DNA of 38,395 bases, from contig CANQTD010000017.1 in assembly GCA_947626685.1 (NCBI GenBank), forward strand, positions 1-38,395, given 5' to 3'. The DNA comes from an uncultured Clostridia bacterium. Its GTDB lineage: Bacteria > Bacillota > Clostridia > Christensenellales > Borkfalkiaceae. This document shows, piece by piece, positions 18,122-25,302 of the stretch. Made by a program: the position numbers and the translations under genes. The notes under the pieces were generated by a model. It was not told the DNA's origin. It worked only from the letters and a program-made list of their open reading frames with translations, and did no database searches. Numbering within the stretch: position 1 is the stretch's first letter; each line of letters starts with the position of its first letter.

Positions 18122-19360
18122 ATGGTTGAAACAAGAACGCTGAAAAACGGATTGCGCGTCATCGTCAAGCGCATGGAGGGGCTTCTCTCCGTCACGATGG
18201 GGGTGCTCGTCGGAACGGGCGCGGCATACGAGACGGACGCGGAGGACGGACTTTCCCACTTCATCGAACATGTGCAGTTCAAGGGCACCCCGACGCGCAC
18301 CGCCTTCGAGATCTCCGACGCATTCGACGCGCTCGGCGCGCAGGTCAACGCCTTCACGGGGAAGATCGTGACGTGCTACTATGCAAAGTCCACCTCGGAG
18401 CGCACGCGCGAGAGTTTCGCGCTGCTTTCCGATCTCTTTTTGAACGCCACCTTCCCCGAGGAAGAACTCGCGCGCGAAAAGGGGGTCATTCTCGAAGAGA
18501 TCCGCATGGACGAGGACTCCCCCGAGGACGTCTGCCTCTATCTTCTCTCCCGCGCCGCATACGGGAACGCGGGCTTCGGCAGAAACATTCTCGGCCCCGC
18601 CGAAAACGTGAAGGGCTTCACGCGGGAGGACATCTTCGCCTATAAGAAAAAGCGGTATGTCCCGCGGAACATCGTCGTCGCGTTCGCGGGCAACATCGGG
18701 ATCGACGAGGCGATGGCTCTCGCGGAGGAACACTTCGGCTCCCTCGAAGATCTTCCCCTCGAACGGCGTGAAGCGTGCGCGGCATGGCACGCCGAGGCCC
18801 TCTTCAAACACAAAAAGACGGAACAGGTGCAGTTTGCGCTCGCCTTCCCCACGGTGGGGTCGGAGGATCCCGCCCGCGGCGCGCTGCAAGTGCTCAACAC
18901 CATCTTGGGCGGAGGGCTCTCCTCCCGCCTCTTCAAGCGGGTGCGCGAGGAACTCGGGCTCGCCTATTCGGTGTACTCCTATACCTCGTTCTATCCCGCC
19001 GCAGGGCTGCTCGGCGTCGTCGCGGCGATGGAGCCCGCCAATGCGCAGAAGGCGGCGGACGCCGTCCGCGAGGTCATCGAGACGATGAAACGGGACGGGG
19101 TGACGGAGGAGGAAGTCTCCCGCGCGAAGGAACAGATCAAATCGGGCAACATTTTCTCGCAGGAGAGCACTTCTTCGCAGATGCTCCTCTATGGGCGCAC
19201 CCTGCTCGAAGTGGGGAGCGTCTATGACATGGAGAGCCGCATGAGGGAGATCGGCGCGCTCACCCGCGGGGACGTGCTCGCCGCGCTCGACCGCTTCCTC
19301 GACTTCAAAAAGTCCGCCTCGGCCACGGTCGGCGACCTCTCCGCGCCCATACGGATATGA
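18122..19360 (+). CDS. M16 family zinc metallopeptidase (MlpA/YmxG-like)
   Basis: 412 residues. The inverted zinc motif HFIEH (His46, Glu49, His50) and a downstream Glu in ILEEI (about residue 126) give the HxxEH-about 76-E zinc site of the insulinase/mitochondrial processing peptidase family. The C-terminal half has the R/Y-type substrate elements (REELGLAYSVYSY). There is no signal peptide, so it is cytoplasmic. B. subtilis MlpA is the likely counterpart and lies next to ylxY as here. GAGG at about 18111 precedes the ATG. The stop overlaps the next gene by ATGA. The peptide substrate is unknown. Confidence 0.94.
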   Translation: MVETRTLKNGLRVIVKRMEGLLSVTMGVLVGTGAAYETDAEDGLSHFIEHVQFKGTPTRTAFEISDAFDALGAQVNAFTGKIVTCYYAKSTSERTRESFALLSDLFLNATFPEEELAREKGVILEEIRMDEDSPEDVCLYLLSRAAYGNAGFGRNILGPAENVKGFTREDIFAYKKKRYVPRNIVVAFAGNIGIDEAMALAEEHFGSLEDLPLERREACAAWHAEALFKHKKTEQVQFALAFPTVGSEDPARGALQVLNTILGGGLSSRLFKRVREELGLAYSVYSYTSFYPAAGLLGVVAAMEPANAQKAADAVREVIETMKRDGVTEEEVSRAKEQIKSGNIFSQESTSSQMLLYGRTLLEVGSVYDMESRMREIGALTRGDVLAALDRFLDFKKSASATVGDLSAPIRI

Positions 19361-19866
19361 GCCGCTTTTCGGGATTTGCGCCCGTGTCCGACGAGGAAAG
19401 CCGCGTGCTCATTTTGGGCAGTTTTCCCTCGGTGAAGAGCAGGGCGGAGGGGTTCTATTACGGCAATCCGCAGAACAGATTCTGGCGCATGCTCGCGGAT
19501 TTTTTCGGAGAGCGCGTGCCTGAGAACGTCGGGCAGAAACGCGACTTTCTGCTCAGAAACAAGGTGGCTGTTTGGGACATGGTGGCCTCGTGTGAGGTCG
19601 TGGGCTCTGCCGACGTCTCCATTTCGAAGGAGGAGACGGTCGACGTGAAGACCCTTCTTTCGGGGACGAAGATCTCTCTCGTTCTGTGCAACGGGGCGAA
19701 GGCGTACGAGCTGTTCGCACGTACCGCCGCGGAGTATCTTCCCATCGCGCGGAAGATGCCCTCCACGTCGCCCGCCAACCCGCGGTATTCCGAAAGCGTG
19801 TGGCACGACGCGCTTTCTTGCATATTTGCGCAAAAAAGTGTTGACATTTGCTCCCAAATAAGGTAA
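19357..19866 (+). CDS. Uracil-DNA glycosylase superfamily, hypoxanthine-DNA glycosylase type (UDG family 6)
   Basis: 169 residues. The N-terminal motif LILGSFPSVKSR and the following YYGNPQNRFWRML are characteristic of the DNA-deoxyinosine/hypoxanthine glycosylase group; the Asn in GNPQN is in the catalytic region. The C-terminal DNA-contact loop reads MPSTSPANPRYS. The enzyme would remove deaminated adenine (hypoxanthine) and start base-excision repair. It overlaps the M16 gene by ATGA, so it shares that transcript. Its last codons contain the acpP promoter. Confidence 0.88.
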   Translation: MSRFSGFAPVSDEESRVLILGSFPSVKSRAEGFYYGNPQNRFWRMLADFFGERVPENVGQKRDFLLRNKVAVWDMVASCEVVGSADVSISKEETVDVKTLLSGTKISLVLCNGAKAYELFARTAAEYLPIARKMPSTSPANPRYSESVWHDALSCIFAQKSVDICSQIR

Positions 19867-19869
19867 ACT
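19841..19869 (+). promoter_or_regulatory. acpP promoter inside the 3' end of the glycosylase gene
   Basis: A perfect TTGACA (19841-19846), a 17-bp spacer and TAAACT (19864-19869). Predicted transcription start is near 19876, giving a leader of about 40 bases. ATTTG/CAAAT in the spacer forms a small dyad. Confidence 0.75.
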
Positions 19870-19916
19870 ATCCTATGAAAAAAATCGCTCCGCATGGCGG
19901 GGCTATGGAGGTCTGT

Positions 19917-20144
19917 ATGTTTGAAAAAGTCTGCAAAATGCTCTCCGAGCAGTTGAACGTTCCCGTCGATTCCATAAAGCCCGAGTCCGAAGTCGTCAAA
20001 GATCTCGGCGCCGACTCCCTCGACGTCGTTGAACTCATGATGTCGCTCGAGGACGATTACGGGATCACCCTTCCCGAAAACGAAGTGGAAGGGCTCAAAA
20101 CGGTGCAGGACATCGTTGACATGATGAACAAGATCGTGAAGTAA
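19917..20144 (+). CDS. acpP: Acyl carrier protein
   Basis: 75 residues, an acidic four-helix carrier. The phosphopantetheine site is the Ser of GADSLDVVELMM, a canonical DSL motif typical of fatty-acid-synthesis ACP. I start at ATG 19917 (MFEKVCKML), because GGAGG lies at 19907-19911; in-frame ATGs at 19875 and 19905 lack one. It has its own promoter and a strong terminator, so it is a single-gene unit. It is not next to fab genes here. It could be the general cellular ACP, in contrast to the diverged carrier at 26786. Confidence 0.95.
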   Translation: MFEKVCKMLSEQLNVPVDSIKPESEVVKDLGADSLDVVELMMSLEDDYGITLPENEVEGLKTVQDIVDMMNKIVK

Positions 20145-20169
20145 ACGCACGGATGGGTGCGGAAAAACG

Positions 20170-20208
20170 GGAACGGCTTGGCGTTTTGCCAAGCCGTTCC
20201 TGTTTTTT
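20170..20208. terminator. Bidirectional terminator between acpP and the minus-strand cysteine desulfidase gene
   Basis: A perfect 13-bp stem (20170-20182 with 20188-20200) with loop GTTTT is followed on the plus strand by TG and six T. On the minus strand it is followed by CG and five T. It can end both converging transcripts. Confidence 0.9.
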
Positions 20209-20216
20209 CTTGACCC

Positions 20217-20236
20217 CCCCTTGAGGGGGAGCTGTC
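20217..20236 (-). repeat. Isolated copy of the dispersed GACAGCTCCCCCTCAAGGGG repeat
   Basis: The 20-mer is found here on the minus strand and again at 33501, 34350 and 36574 on the plus strand. Its inner part (CCCCCTCAAGGGGG) forms a small hairpin. It is a fragment of the intergenic repeat family that fills 33258-36865. Confidence 0.8.
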
Positions 20237-20256
20237 CGCGTACCAAACCCCGTTTT

Positions 20257-21519
20257 CTATCTGTCGGCGAGCATCATGCGGATGATCTCCTCGTCCGTCT
20301 CGCGCATGCCGATGCGCGCGAGGTCTCCGAAGTTGGCGATCGTCTCCTCCACGCTCTTCGCGAGCAGTCCGTCGCCGCCGTAAAATTCGCTTCCGCTCCG
20401 GTACATCTCGAAGCCGAGGAGCCCCGCGTCCACGGCGGACGCGATCTTGGCGGCACAGCTCGACTTCGCGCCGTCGCACACGATGCCCGAGGCGATTGCG
20501 AGCGCATTCACGACGGTGTGCGCCACCTCGTCGAACTTCCCCCCGTGGAGATAGGCGACCCCCGCGCCCGCTCCCACGCCCGCGCTCACCGCGCCGCAGT
20601 AGGCGGAGAGCTTGCCGACGCCCGATTTCAGATGGATGGTGATAAGATCGGAGAGCGCGACCGCACGGAGCAAGGTCTCGCGGGAGGCCCCGAGGTGTTT
20701 CGCATAGACGGCGACGGGAAGGGAGGCCGTCATGCCCTGATTGCCGCTTCCCGAGACGATGACGACGGGGAGGGAACAGCCGTTCATGCGCGCGTCCGAA
20801 CCCGCGGCGGCGGTCGCCTTCGCACGGATATAGACGCTGTCGCCGTAAGCGGAGAGGAGCACCCTGCCGATGCGCGCGCCGTATTCGCCCCGCAGTCCCT
20901 CTTCGGCGATGGCGGTGTTGAGGGCGATCTGGCGGCCGACGAGCGGTTCGAGAAGGGCGGGGGAAACGCAGTCGGCAAATTCCACGATCTCTTTTACGGT
21001 CATGGCGCGGCATTGCGGTTTTTCGGCGGAGAGTTGCCCCGAGAGGACGGCTTCCCCGTTCCGTTCGACATAGACCAAGTTGGTATGGTCACCCTCGATG
21101 CGGGCGAACGCGCTGCCGCCTTCCGCGAACAGGCGTACGCCGATATCGAACACGCAGCCGCGCTCCGCCTTCCGCACCGAAATGGGGACATGGGTGAGGA
21201 AAACGGCGATGCGTTCACGGTCGGCGTCTGTGATATCCGAGAGGATCTCGAGCTTTTTCGCGGGGTCGCCCGCCACGATGCCGGCGGCCGCAGCCGCGCT
21301 CACGCCGCGCAGTCCCGCCGTGTTCGGGACGGCCGCGCTCTTGACATTTTTGAGAATGTTCCCGCTCACCGAGATCTCCGCCCGTTCGGGGAGCGCGCCG
21401 AGCGCTTTTCTTGCGACGGCGGCGCAGTAGGCGACCGCGGCGGGCTCGGTGCACCCCATCGCGGTGAGGAGTTCCTCCTCTAAAATTTTCAGATAGCGCG
21501 AGGCTGTCTCTTCCGTCAT
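20257..21519 (-). CDS. L-cysteine desulfidase / UPF0597 family (CyuA-like)
   Basis: 420 residues. The family includes archaeal L-cysteine desulfidase and E. coli CyuA (formerly YhaM), which break cysteine into pyruvate, ammonia and sulfide with an iron-sulfur cluster; it is related to the alpha chain of iron-sulfur serine dehydratases. Cys23 in MGCTEP, Cys308 in SAYCGAVSAG, and Cys348 and Cys355 in VCDGAKSSCAAK are the expected cluster ligands and are all present. SGSGNQG (256-262) is the conserved Gly-rich loop. The start is ATG at 21519 (MTEETASRY) with AAAGGA upstream on this strand; the frame is open further but without homology. It overlaps the FNT gene by ATGA and is downstream of it in the operon. 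Confidence 0.88.
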   Translation of the reverse strand: MTEETASRYLKILEEELLTAMGCTEPAAVAYCAAVARKALGALPERAEISVSGNILKNVKSAAVPNTAGLRGVSAAAAAGIVAGDPAKKLEILSDITDADRERIAVFLTHVPISVRKAERGCVFDIGVRLFAEGGSAFARIEGDHTNLVYVERNGEAVLSGQLSAEKPQCRAMTVKEIVEFADCVSPALLEPLVGRQIALNTAIAEEGLRGEYGARIGRVLLSAYGDSVYIRAKATAAAGSDARMNGCSLPVVIVSGSGNQGMTASLPVAVYAKHLGASRETLLRAVALSDLITIHLKSGVGKLSAYCGAVSAGVGAGAGVAYLHGGKFDEVAHTVVNALAIASGIVCDGAKSSCAAKIASAVDAGLLGFEMYRSGSEFYGGDGLLAKSVEETIANFGDLARIGMRETDEEIIRMMLADR

Positions 21520-22250
21520 GATTCGTCCTTTTGAGCGTCCGTTGCGGACATGGTATGCTCGTCTTTTGTCAAAGTTTTTTCCGCGGGGTTCCGCGGCCTT
21601 ATGAGTTTCAGGGTGGGAATGATCAGCGCGCCGATCGAGTTGCCGAGCACGATGAGCATGAGGTATAAGAACGCCTCCCACGACGCGATCCCCGAGCAGG
21701 CGAAGTAGAACATATCGGCGATGGAGTGTTCGTACCCGCTCAGGATGAAGGCGGGGATGCACAGCAGGATGCCGAGCGGCGTATGGTTGTTCCGCCAGAC
21801 GTCGATGGAGAGATAGACGAGCAGTCCGCACAGCACGGCGCGCAGGAGCCCGAAACCGTATCCCTGTCCGAGTTTTCCGCCTTCTTCCGAACAGAGGGTG
21901 AGCGCGGTCGCTTTGAGGTTGGGCAGGGTGAAGGCGATGAGATAGCCGAACGCCACCGTTCCGATGAGATTGCCGAGCAGGGAGAGGAGGAGAACGGAGA
22001 CGTCCTCCTTCGTGTGCTTTTCGTAAATGAGCCCGATCTTCCCCGTGTAGAGGGCGTACCCGCGCCAACAGATGCACAGGAGCGCGAGGGGGAAGAGGAA
22101 CGCGCCGATATACTTCGAATAGGGCGTGTCGGGATTGTAGCAGGCGAGATAGACCGCGCCGCCGAGGGAGATGAGGATGCCCGCAAGGACGCCGTCCGCC
22201 GTCTTTTGCAGCACGCCGAGCAAACAATTTTTGAGATCTTTTTTCATCAT
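21516..22250 (-). CDS. Formate/nitrite transporter (FNT) family channel, possibly for hydrosulfide
   Basis: 244 residues with about six hydrophobic segments and a cytoplasmic tail. The family signature GYEHSIADMFYFACSG (about residues 168-183) contains the central His of the FNT pore; ADGVLAGILISLGGAVYL fits the first helix. FNT members carry formate, nitrite, lactate or hydrosulfide as weak-acid anions. Its overlap with a cysteine desulfidase-type gene suggests HS- export, as proposed for clostridial HSC channels; substrate is inferred from context only. The ATG pair at 22250 and 22247 follows AGAGG; the second has the better spacing. A good minus-strand promoter lies 70-100 bases upstream. 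Confidence 0.88.
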   Translation of the reverse strand: MMKKDLKNCLLGVLQKTADGVLAGILISLGGAVYLACYNPDTPYSKYIGAFLFPLALLCICWRGYALYTGKIGLIYEKHTKEDVSVLLLSLLGNLIGTVAFGYLIAFTLPNLKATALTLCSEEGGKLGQGYGFGLLRAVLCGLLVYLSIDVWRNNHTPLGILLCIPAFILSGYEHSIADMFYFACSGIASWEAFLYLMLIVLGNSIGALIIPTLKLIRPRNPAEKTLTKDEHTMSATDAQKDES

Positions 22251-22323
22251 GATACCTCTGCGATCGCCCCGCGCACCGCAATGGGGGGAAGGGGGCGTTT
22301 TTTTGGGAAAACTTCTTTTTCAG

Positions 22324-22352
22324 ATTATATCACAACCGCCGCCCAAAGTCAA
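22324..22352 (-). promoter_or_regulatory. Promoter of the FNT-desulfidase operon
   Basis: On the minus strand TTGACT (22352-22347), a 17-bp spacer and a perfect TATAAT (22329-22324). The leader to the FNT start is about 65 bases. Confidence 0.8.
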
Positions 22353-22433
22353 AGGCTCGCGCGAAATTTGCCGAAAGTTGCCGCACCGTGGGCATGGAAG
22401 TTTTTTCTTGCCGAAAAATGCCCGAAAATCGCC

Positions 22434-22462
22434 TTGACAATACTAAAAGAATGGAATATAAT
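22434..22462 (+). promoter_or_regulatory. Consensus promoter of the ligase-carrier fusion gene
   Basis: Perfect TTGACA (22434-22439), 17-bp spacer, perfect TATAAT (22457-22462): a full sigma-70/sigma-A consensus. Transcription should start near 22469, three bases before the tandem repeat, so the whole repeat is in the leader. Confidence 0.85.
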
Positions 22463-22471
22463 GAACAACAG

Positions 22472-22567
22472 AGCATCATGAAAACAGTGATGAAGAGCAT
22501 CATGAAAGCAGTGATGAACGGCATCATGAAAGCAGTGATGAACGGCATCATGTAAGCAGTGATGAAA
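22472..22567 (+). repeat. Four tandem 24-bp repeats in the mRNA leader
   Basis: Four adjoining units at 22472, 22496, 22520 and 22544 with consensus GGCATCATGAAAGCAGTGATGAAC, differing at a few positions. Each unit contains CATCA and TGATG, able to form a small imperfect hairpin, and ATG and GTG codons in phase. Because 24 is a multiple of three, one frame stays open through three units. Confidence 0.93.
22478..22555 (+). CDS. Possible 25-residue leader peptide made of an 8-residue repeat
   Basis: From ATG 22478 to TAA 22553 the leader repeats encode MKTVMKSI-MKAVMNGI-MKAVMNGI-M. The peptide is hydrophobic with Lys at every eighth position in the first units. The ribosome site is poor (only AGAG upstream at 22470-22473), and every repeat offers further starts. 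It may be translated as a regulatory leader or may be a by-product of the repeat. Low confidence as a gene. Confidence 0.25.
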   Translation: MKTVMKSIMKAVMNGIMKAVMNGIM

Positions 22568-22595
22568 ATAAAATTCATAGGAAGAAGAGGAGATC

Positions 22596-24497
22596 ATGAA
22601 AAATTACGGCGGCTACCCAACCATCAACGCATACGTCCGCGCAAAGATCAAGCGTCTGCGCGCCTCCGAAAAGACGTTCGCCTCCCTCTATGAGATGATG
22701 TTCTCGGAGAGGGAAAACATCCTTGCGGAGAAGCTCGAGGGACACAGGATCCGCCGCAAGACATACGGCGAGAGCCGCGACGACTGCGACCGCTTTGCGA
22801 AAAAACTCCGCGCCGCCTCGAAAAAGGTGGAAAGGGGGGCGATGGTGGGGCTGTATATGCAGAACAGCGTCGAGTGGATCGAATCGCTCTGGGCGATCTT
22901 GCACTGCGGCTATGTCCCGCTCCTGCTCAATACGCGCATGGAGAAGGAACGCATCGAGGGCGTGCTCGAAGAATACCGCGTTCCCCTCGTTCTGTCGGAC
23001 GGGGAGACCTTCCCGTGCGAGACCCTTCTCTATGCCGACGTCGCCGCTTCCGAAGAGGAGGATGCGGACATGGTATGGGCGGACGAGCTCATCGTCATGA
23101 GTTCGGGCACGTCGGAAAACGTCAAGCTCTGCGTGTACTCGGGCGAGAGTTTCGCGGCGCAGATCGAGGACAGCGCGCGCATCATCTCCCGTTGCAAACA
23201 GATCAAAAAGGGGTACCGCGGCGAGCACAGGCTCCTCGCCTTCTTGCCCCTCTATCACATTTTCGGGCTCTCCGCCATGTACATGTGGTTCGGGTTCTTT
23301 TCGAGGACGTTTGTCTTTTTGAACGACTACTCGCCCGAGACCATCCAGAGCACCATCCGCAGGCACAAGGTCACCCATATCTTCGCCGTCCCCCTCTTTT
23401 GGGACAAGACGTACAACACGTTCCGCCGCAAGCTCGCCGAGCGCGGCGAACAGACGGTGAAGAAGTTCGAGCGCGGCCTGAGCCTCTCCACCAAGCTCGG
23501 GAGCAGGCTGTTTGCGAAGCTCGCGCTCCGCGAAGTGCGCGACAACCTCTTCGGCGAGAGCATCCGCTTCATGATCACGGGCGGCGGCCCCGTCTCCCCC
23601 GAGGTGCTCGCCTTCTTCAACGGGATCGGCTATCCCCTCGCCAACGGCTACGGCATGAGCGAGGTGGGCATCACGTCCGTGGAGATCTCCCCGCGCCCGA
23701 AGGACCGCAACCTCGGCGCGATCGGCTCTCCCTTCGCCCATGTCGAATACAAGATCGGGGAGGGGGACGAGTTGCTCGTCCGCGGCAGTTCGGTCGCGCA
23801 CAAGATCCTCTGCGCGGGCGAGACGTATTCTCCCTTCGGCACATGGTTCCATACGAAAGACCTCGCAAAGCTGGAAAACGGACGGTATTTCCTGCTCGGG
23901 AGGAAGGACGACATGCTCGTCGGCGCCAACGGGGAGAATATCAATCCCGACCGCGTTGAGGGGAGCATGTCCGTGGAGGGCGCGCTCGGGCTCTGTCTCG
24001 TGGGCGTCAAAAAGGGCGCGGAGACCGTTCCCACCCTCGTCGTGCAGGTCGACCCGTTCTCCTCCGCCGAAAAGCTCGCGGCGGTGCGGGAGGGGGCGCA
24101 GGCGGAACTCACGCGGCTCGCCCTCGCGGGGTCGGTGCAGATCGTCCTCACGGGCGTTCCTCTCATCGGGGAAAACGACTTCAAGGTGAACCGCCGCCGT
24201 CTCGCGGAGAGGCTGCTCCGCGGGGAGCTCGAAACGTTCGGAGGACGGGGAGGAAGCCGCGCAGGCGACGAACTCTCCCGCAAGATACGGGCAATGTTTG
24301 CGGACGCGCTCGGCAAGAAAGAGGAGGACATCGGCGACGACATGCACTTCTTCTTCGACCTCGGCGGGTCCAGCCTCGACTACTTCGCGATGGTCTCCGA
24401 TATCCACGACGTCTATCCCGTGGATTTCCCGACCGCGCCCGAGGATTGCCCGTGCACCGTGCGGCAGTTCTGCGATTACATCAAGGAAAGATCGTGA
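22596..24497 (+). CDS. AMP-forming acyl ligase (ANL superfamily) fused to a C-terminal carrier protein domain
   Basis: 633 residues; AGGAG precedes ATG 22596. Residues about 50-540 form the adenylation domain. The P-loop is unusual, SSGTSENVK (169-177), where most family members have TSGTTGxPK. NGYGMSEVG (350-358), HTKDLAKLENGRYFLLGRKDD (419-439) and the catalytic-Lys region NDFKVNRRRL (Lys530) are recognisable. Residues about 560-633 are a carrier domain with FFFDLGGSSLDYFAMV; Ser593 is the phosphopantetheine site. The protein would adenylate a carboxylic acid, probably a fatty acid, and load it on its own carrier arm. No condensation, ketosynthase or thioesterase domain follows, so the acyl group must go to a separate acceptor, for example via the PlsC protein encoded next. 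Substrate unknown. Confidence 0.9.
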   Translation: MKNYGGYPTINAYVRAKIKRLRASEKTFASLYEMMFSERENILAEKLEGHRIRRKTYGESRDDCDRFAKKLRAASKKVERGAMVGLYMQNSVEWIESLWAILHCGYVPLLLNTRMEKERIEGVLEEYRVPLVLSDGETFPCETLLYADVAASEEEDADMVWADELIVMSSGTSENVKLCVYSGESFAAQIEDSARIISRCKQIKKGYRGEHRLLAFLPLYHIFGLSAMYMWFGFFSRTFVFLNDYSPETIQSTIRRHKVTHIFAVPLFWDKTYNTFRRKLAERGEQTVKKFERGLSLSTKLGSRLFAKLALREVRDNLFGESIRFMITGGGPVSPEVLAFFNGIGYPLANGYGMSEVGITSVEISPRPKDRNLGAIGSPFAHVEYKIGEGDELLVRGSSVAHKILCAGETYSPFGTWFHTKDLAKLENGRYFLLGRKDDMLVGANGENINPDRVEGSMSVEGALGLCLVGVKKGAETVPTLVVQVDPFSSAEKLAAVREGAQAELTRLALAGSVQIVLTGVPLIGENDFKVNRRRLAERLLRGELETFGGRGGSRAGDELSRKIRAMFADALGKKEEDIGDDMHFFFDLGGSSLDYFAMVSDIHDVYPVDFPTAPEDCPCTVRQFCDYIKERS

Positions 24498-24538
24498 CGA
24501 AATTTTTTGCTTTATGAACAATTTTGTCGAATTTCTTT
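24496..24538 (+). terminator. Weak terminator-like hairpin after the fusion gene
   Basis: GACGAAATT (24496-24504) can pair with AATTTTGTC (24520-24528) with one G-T wobble, followed by GAATTTCTTTT. The stem is AT-rich, so read-through into the next promoter region is likely. Confidence 0.3.
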
Positions 24539-24566
24539 TGACATTGGCGCATAGATATGGTACAAT
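24538..24566 (+). promoter_or_regulatory. Promoter of the plsC-ligase-carrier-PPTase operon
   Basis: Perfect TTGACA (24538-24543), 17-bp spacer, TGGTACAAT with -10 TACAAT at 24561-24566. The start codon of the first gene is at 24598, giving a leader of about 25 bases with GAGAG near 24590. Confidence 0.85.
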
Positions 24567-24570
24567 GTCA
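24539..24570 (+). promoter_or_regulatory. Inverted repeat spanning the -35 and -10, candidate operator
   Basis: TGACATTG (24539-24546) and its exact complement CAATGTCA (24563-24570) are separated by 16 bp, so the half-sites lie 24 bp apart on the same promoter face and cover both core elements. This is a good layout for a dimeric repressor. The regulator is not identifiable from the window. Confidence 0.5.
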
Positions 24571-24597
24571 TAGAAATCCATTACTAATCGAGAGAGT

Positions 24598-25302
24598 ATG
24601 AACCCCGAAAAGACGGCAAAACAGAACAGACCCAAGAAGAAGAGACGCAACCCGTTCCGCTATTTCGTCTACGATTTCGTCAAATTCACGGGCGCGCTCC
24701 CCGTATTGGTGTGGCTCCGCCCCAAGATCATCTACGAGAGCAAGGCGGCGAAGAAGCTCATCAAGGGGGCGGCGGTCGTCGTCTCCAATCACGTCGGCTT
24801 CACCGACCCGATCGGGGTATCCTTCGTCCTGTGGTACCGCCATACGCACATGATCGCCGCAGAACGCCTCTACAACACCAAGCTGTCGTCGTGGTTTTTC
24901 AGCCATATCAACTGCATCCGCGTCGACAGGCAAAATTTCAATATGGAGACCTTCCGCGCCGCCGTCGACGTGCTCGAGGACGGCAAGCCCCTCGTGATCT
25001 TCCCCGAAGGGGGCGTCAACCGCGAGGACCACAATGTGACGCCCATCAAGGCGTTCAAGTCGGGCGCCGTCATGATGGCGCTCAAAGGGCATGCGCCCAT
25101 CATCAACGTCTACCTCACGCCCCCCGAGCATTGGTACGACCGTTTCGTCATCGTCGTCGGCGAGTCCGTCGACCCCGCAGAACTGTGCGGCGGCGCGGTC
25201 AGCCTCACTGCCGTGGACAAAGTGACGGAGGGGCTGAGAGAAAAAGAATTCAAATTAAGGGAGATATACCAACAATGGAGAATGAGAAAATCATCGAAGT
25301 GA
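24598..25302 (+). CDS. PlsC-type 1-acylglycerol-3-phosphate (lysophospholipid) acyltransferase
   Basis: 234 residues. The acyltransferase block I is NHVGFTD (His65 and Asp70 form the H-x4-D catalytic pair) and block III is FPEGG (135-139) in VIFPEGGVNRED. Block II is near RVDRQNFNMETF. The N-terminus is strongly basic (residues 4-18), followed by a weakly hydrophobic stretch, fitting a peripheral membrane enzyme. It would transfer an acyl chain to a lysophospholipid or lysophosphatidate. The next gene (ligase) begins 28 bp before this one ends. In E. coli Aas the same two domains, PlsC and AMP ligase, form one protein that re-acylates lysophospholipids, so this pair may be a split Aas. Confidence 0.92.
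   Translation: MNPEKTAKQNRPKKKRRNPFRYFVYDFVKFTGALPVLVWLRPKIIYESKAAKKLIKGAAVVVSNHVGFTDPIGVSFVLWYRHTHMIAAERLYNTKLSSWFFSHINCIRVDRQNFNMETFRAAVDVLEDGKPLVIFPEGGVNREDHNVTPIKAFKSGAVMMALKGHAPIINVYLTPPEHWYDRFVIVVGESVDPAELCGGAVSLTAVDKVTEGLREKEFKLREIYQQWRMRKSSK

Noticed and set aside
21520-22281. Upstream extension of the cysteine desulfidase frame
   Set aside because: It shadows the FNT gene; ATG at 21519 has AAAGGA and the family N-terminus.
22472-22567. CRISPR array
   Set aside because: The 24-bp units adjoin with no spacers, and no cas gene is present. The dispersed repeats at 33258-36865 also lack regular spacing.
22330-22597. Two minus-strand frames of 82 codons over the 24-bp repeats (Met/Phe- or His-rich)
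   Set aside because: They are the antisense reading of the tandem repeat, cross a promoter and have no ribosome site.
24711-25274. Upstream extension of the second ligase frame over the plsC gene
   Set aside because: Arg/His-rich shadow of plsC; ligase homology and a ribosome site support ATG 25275.
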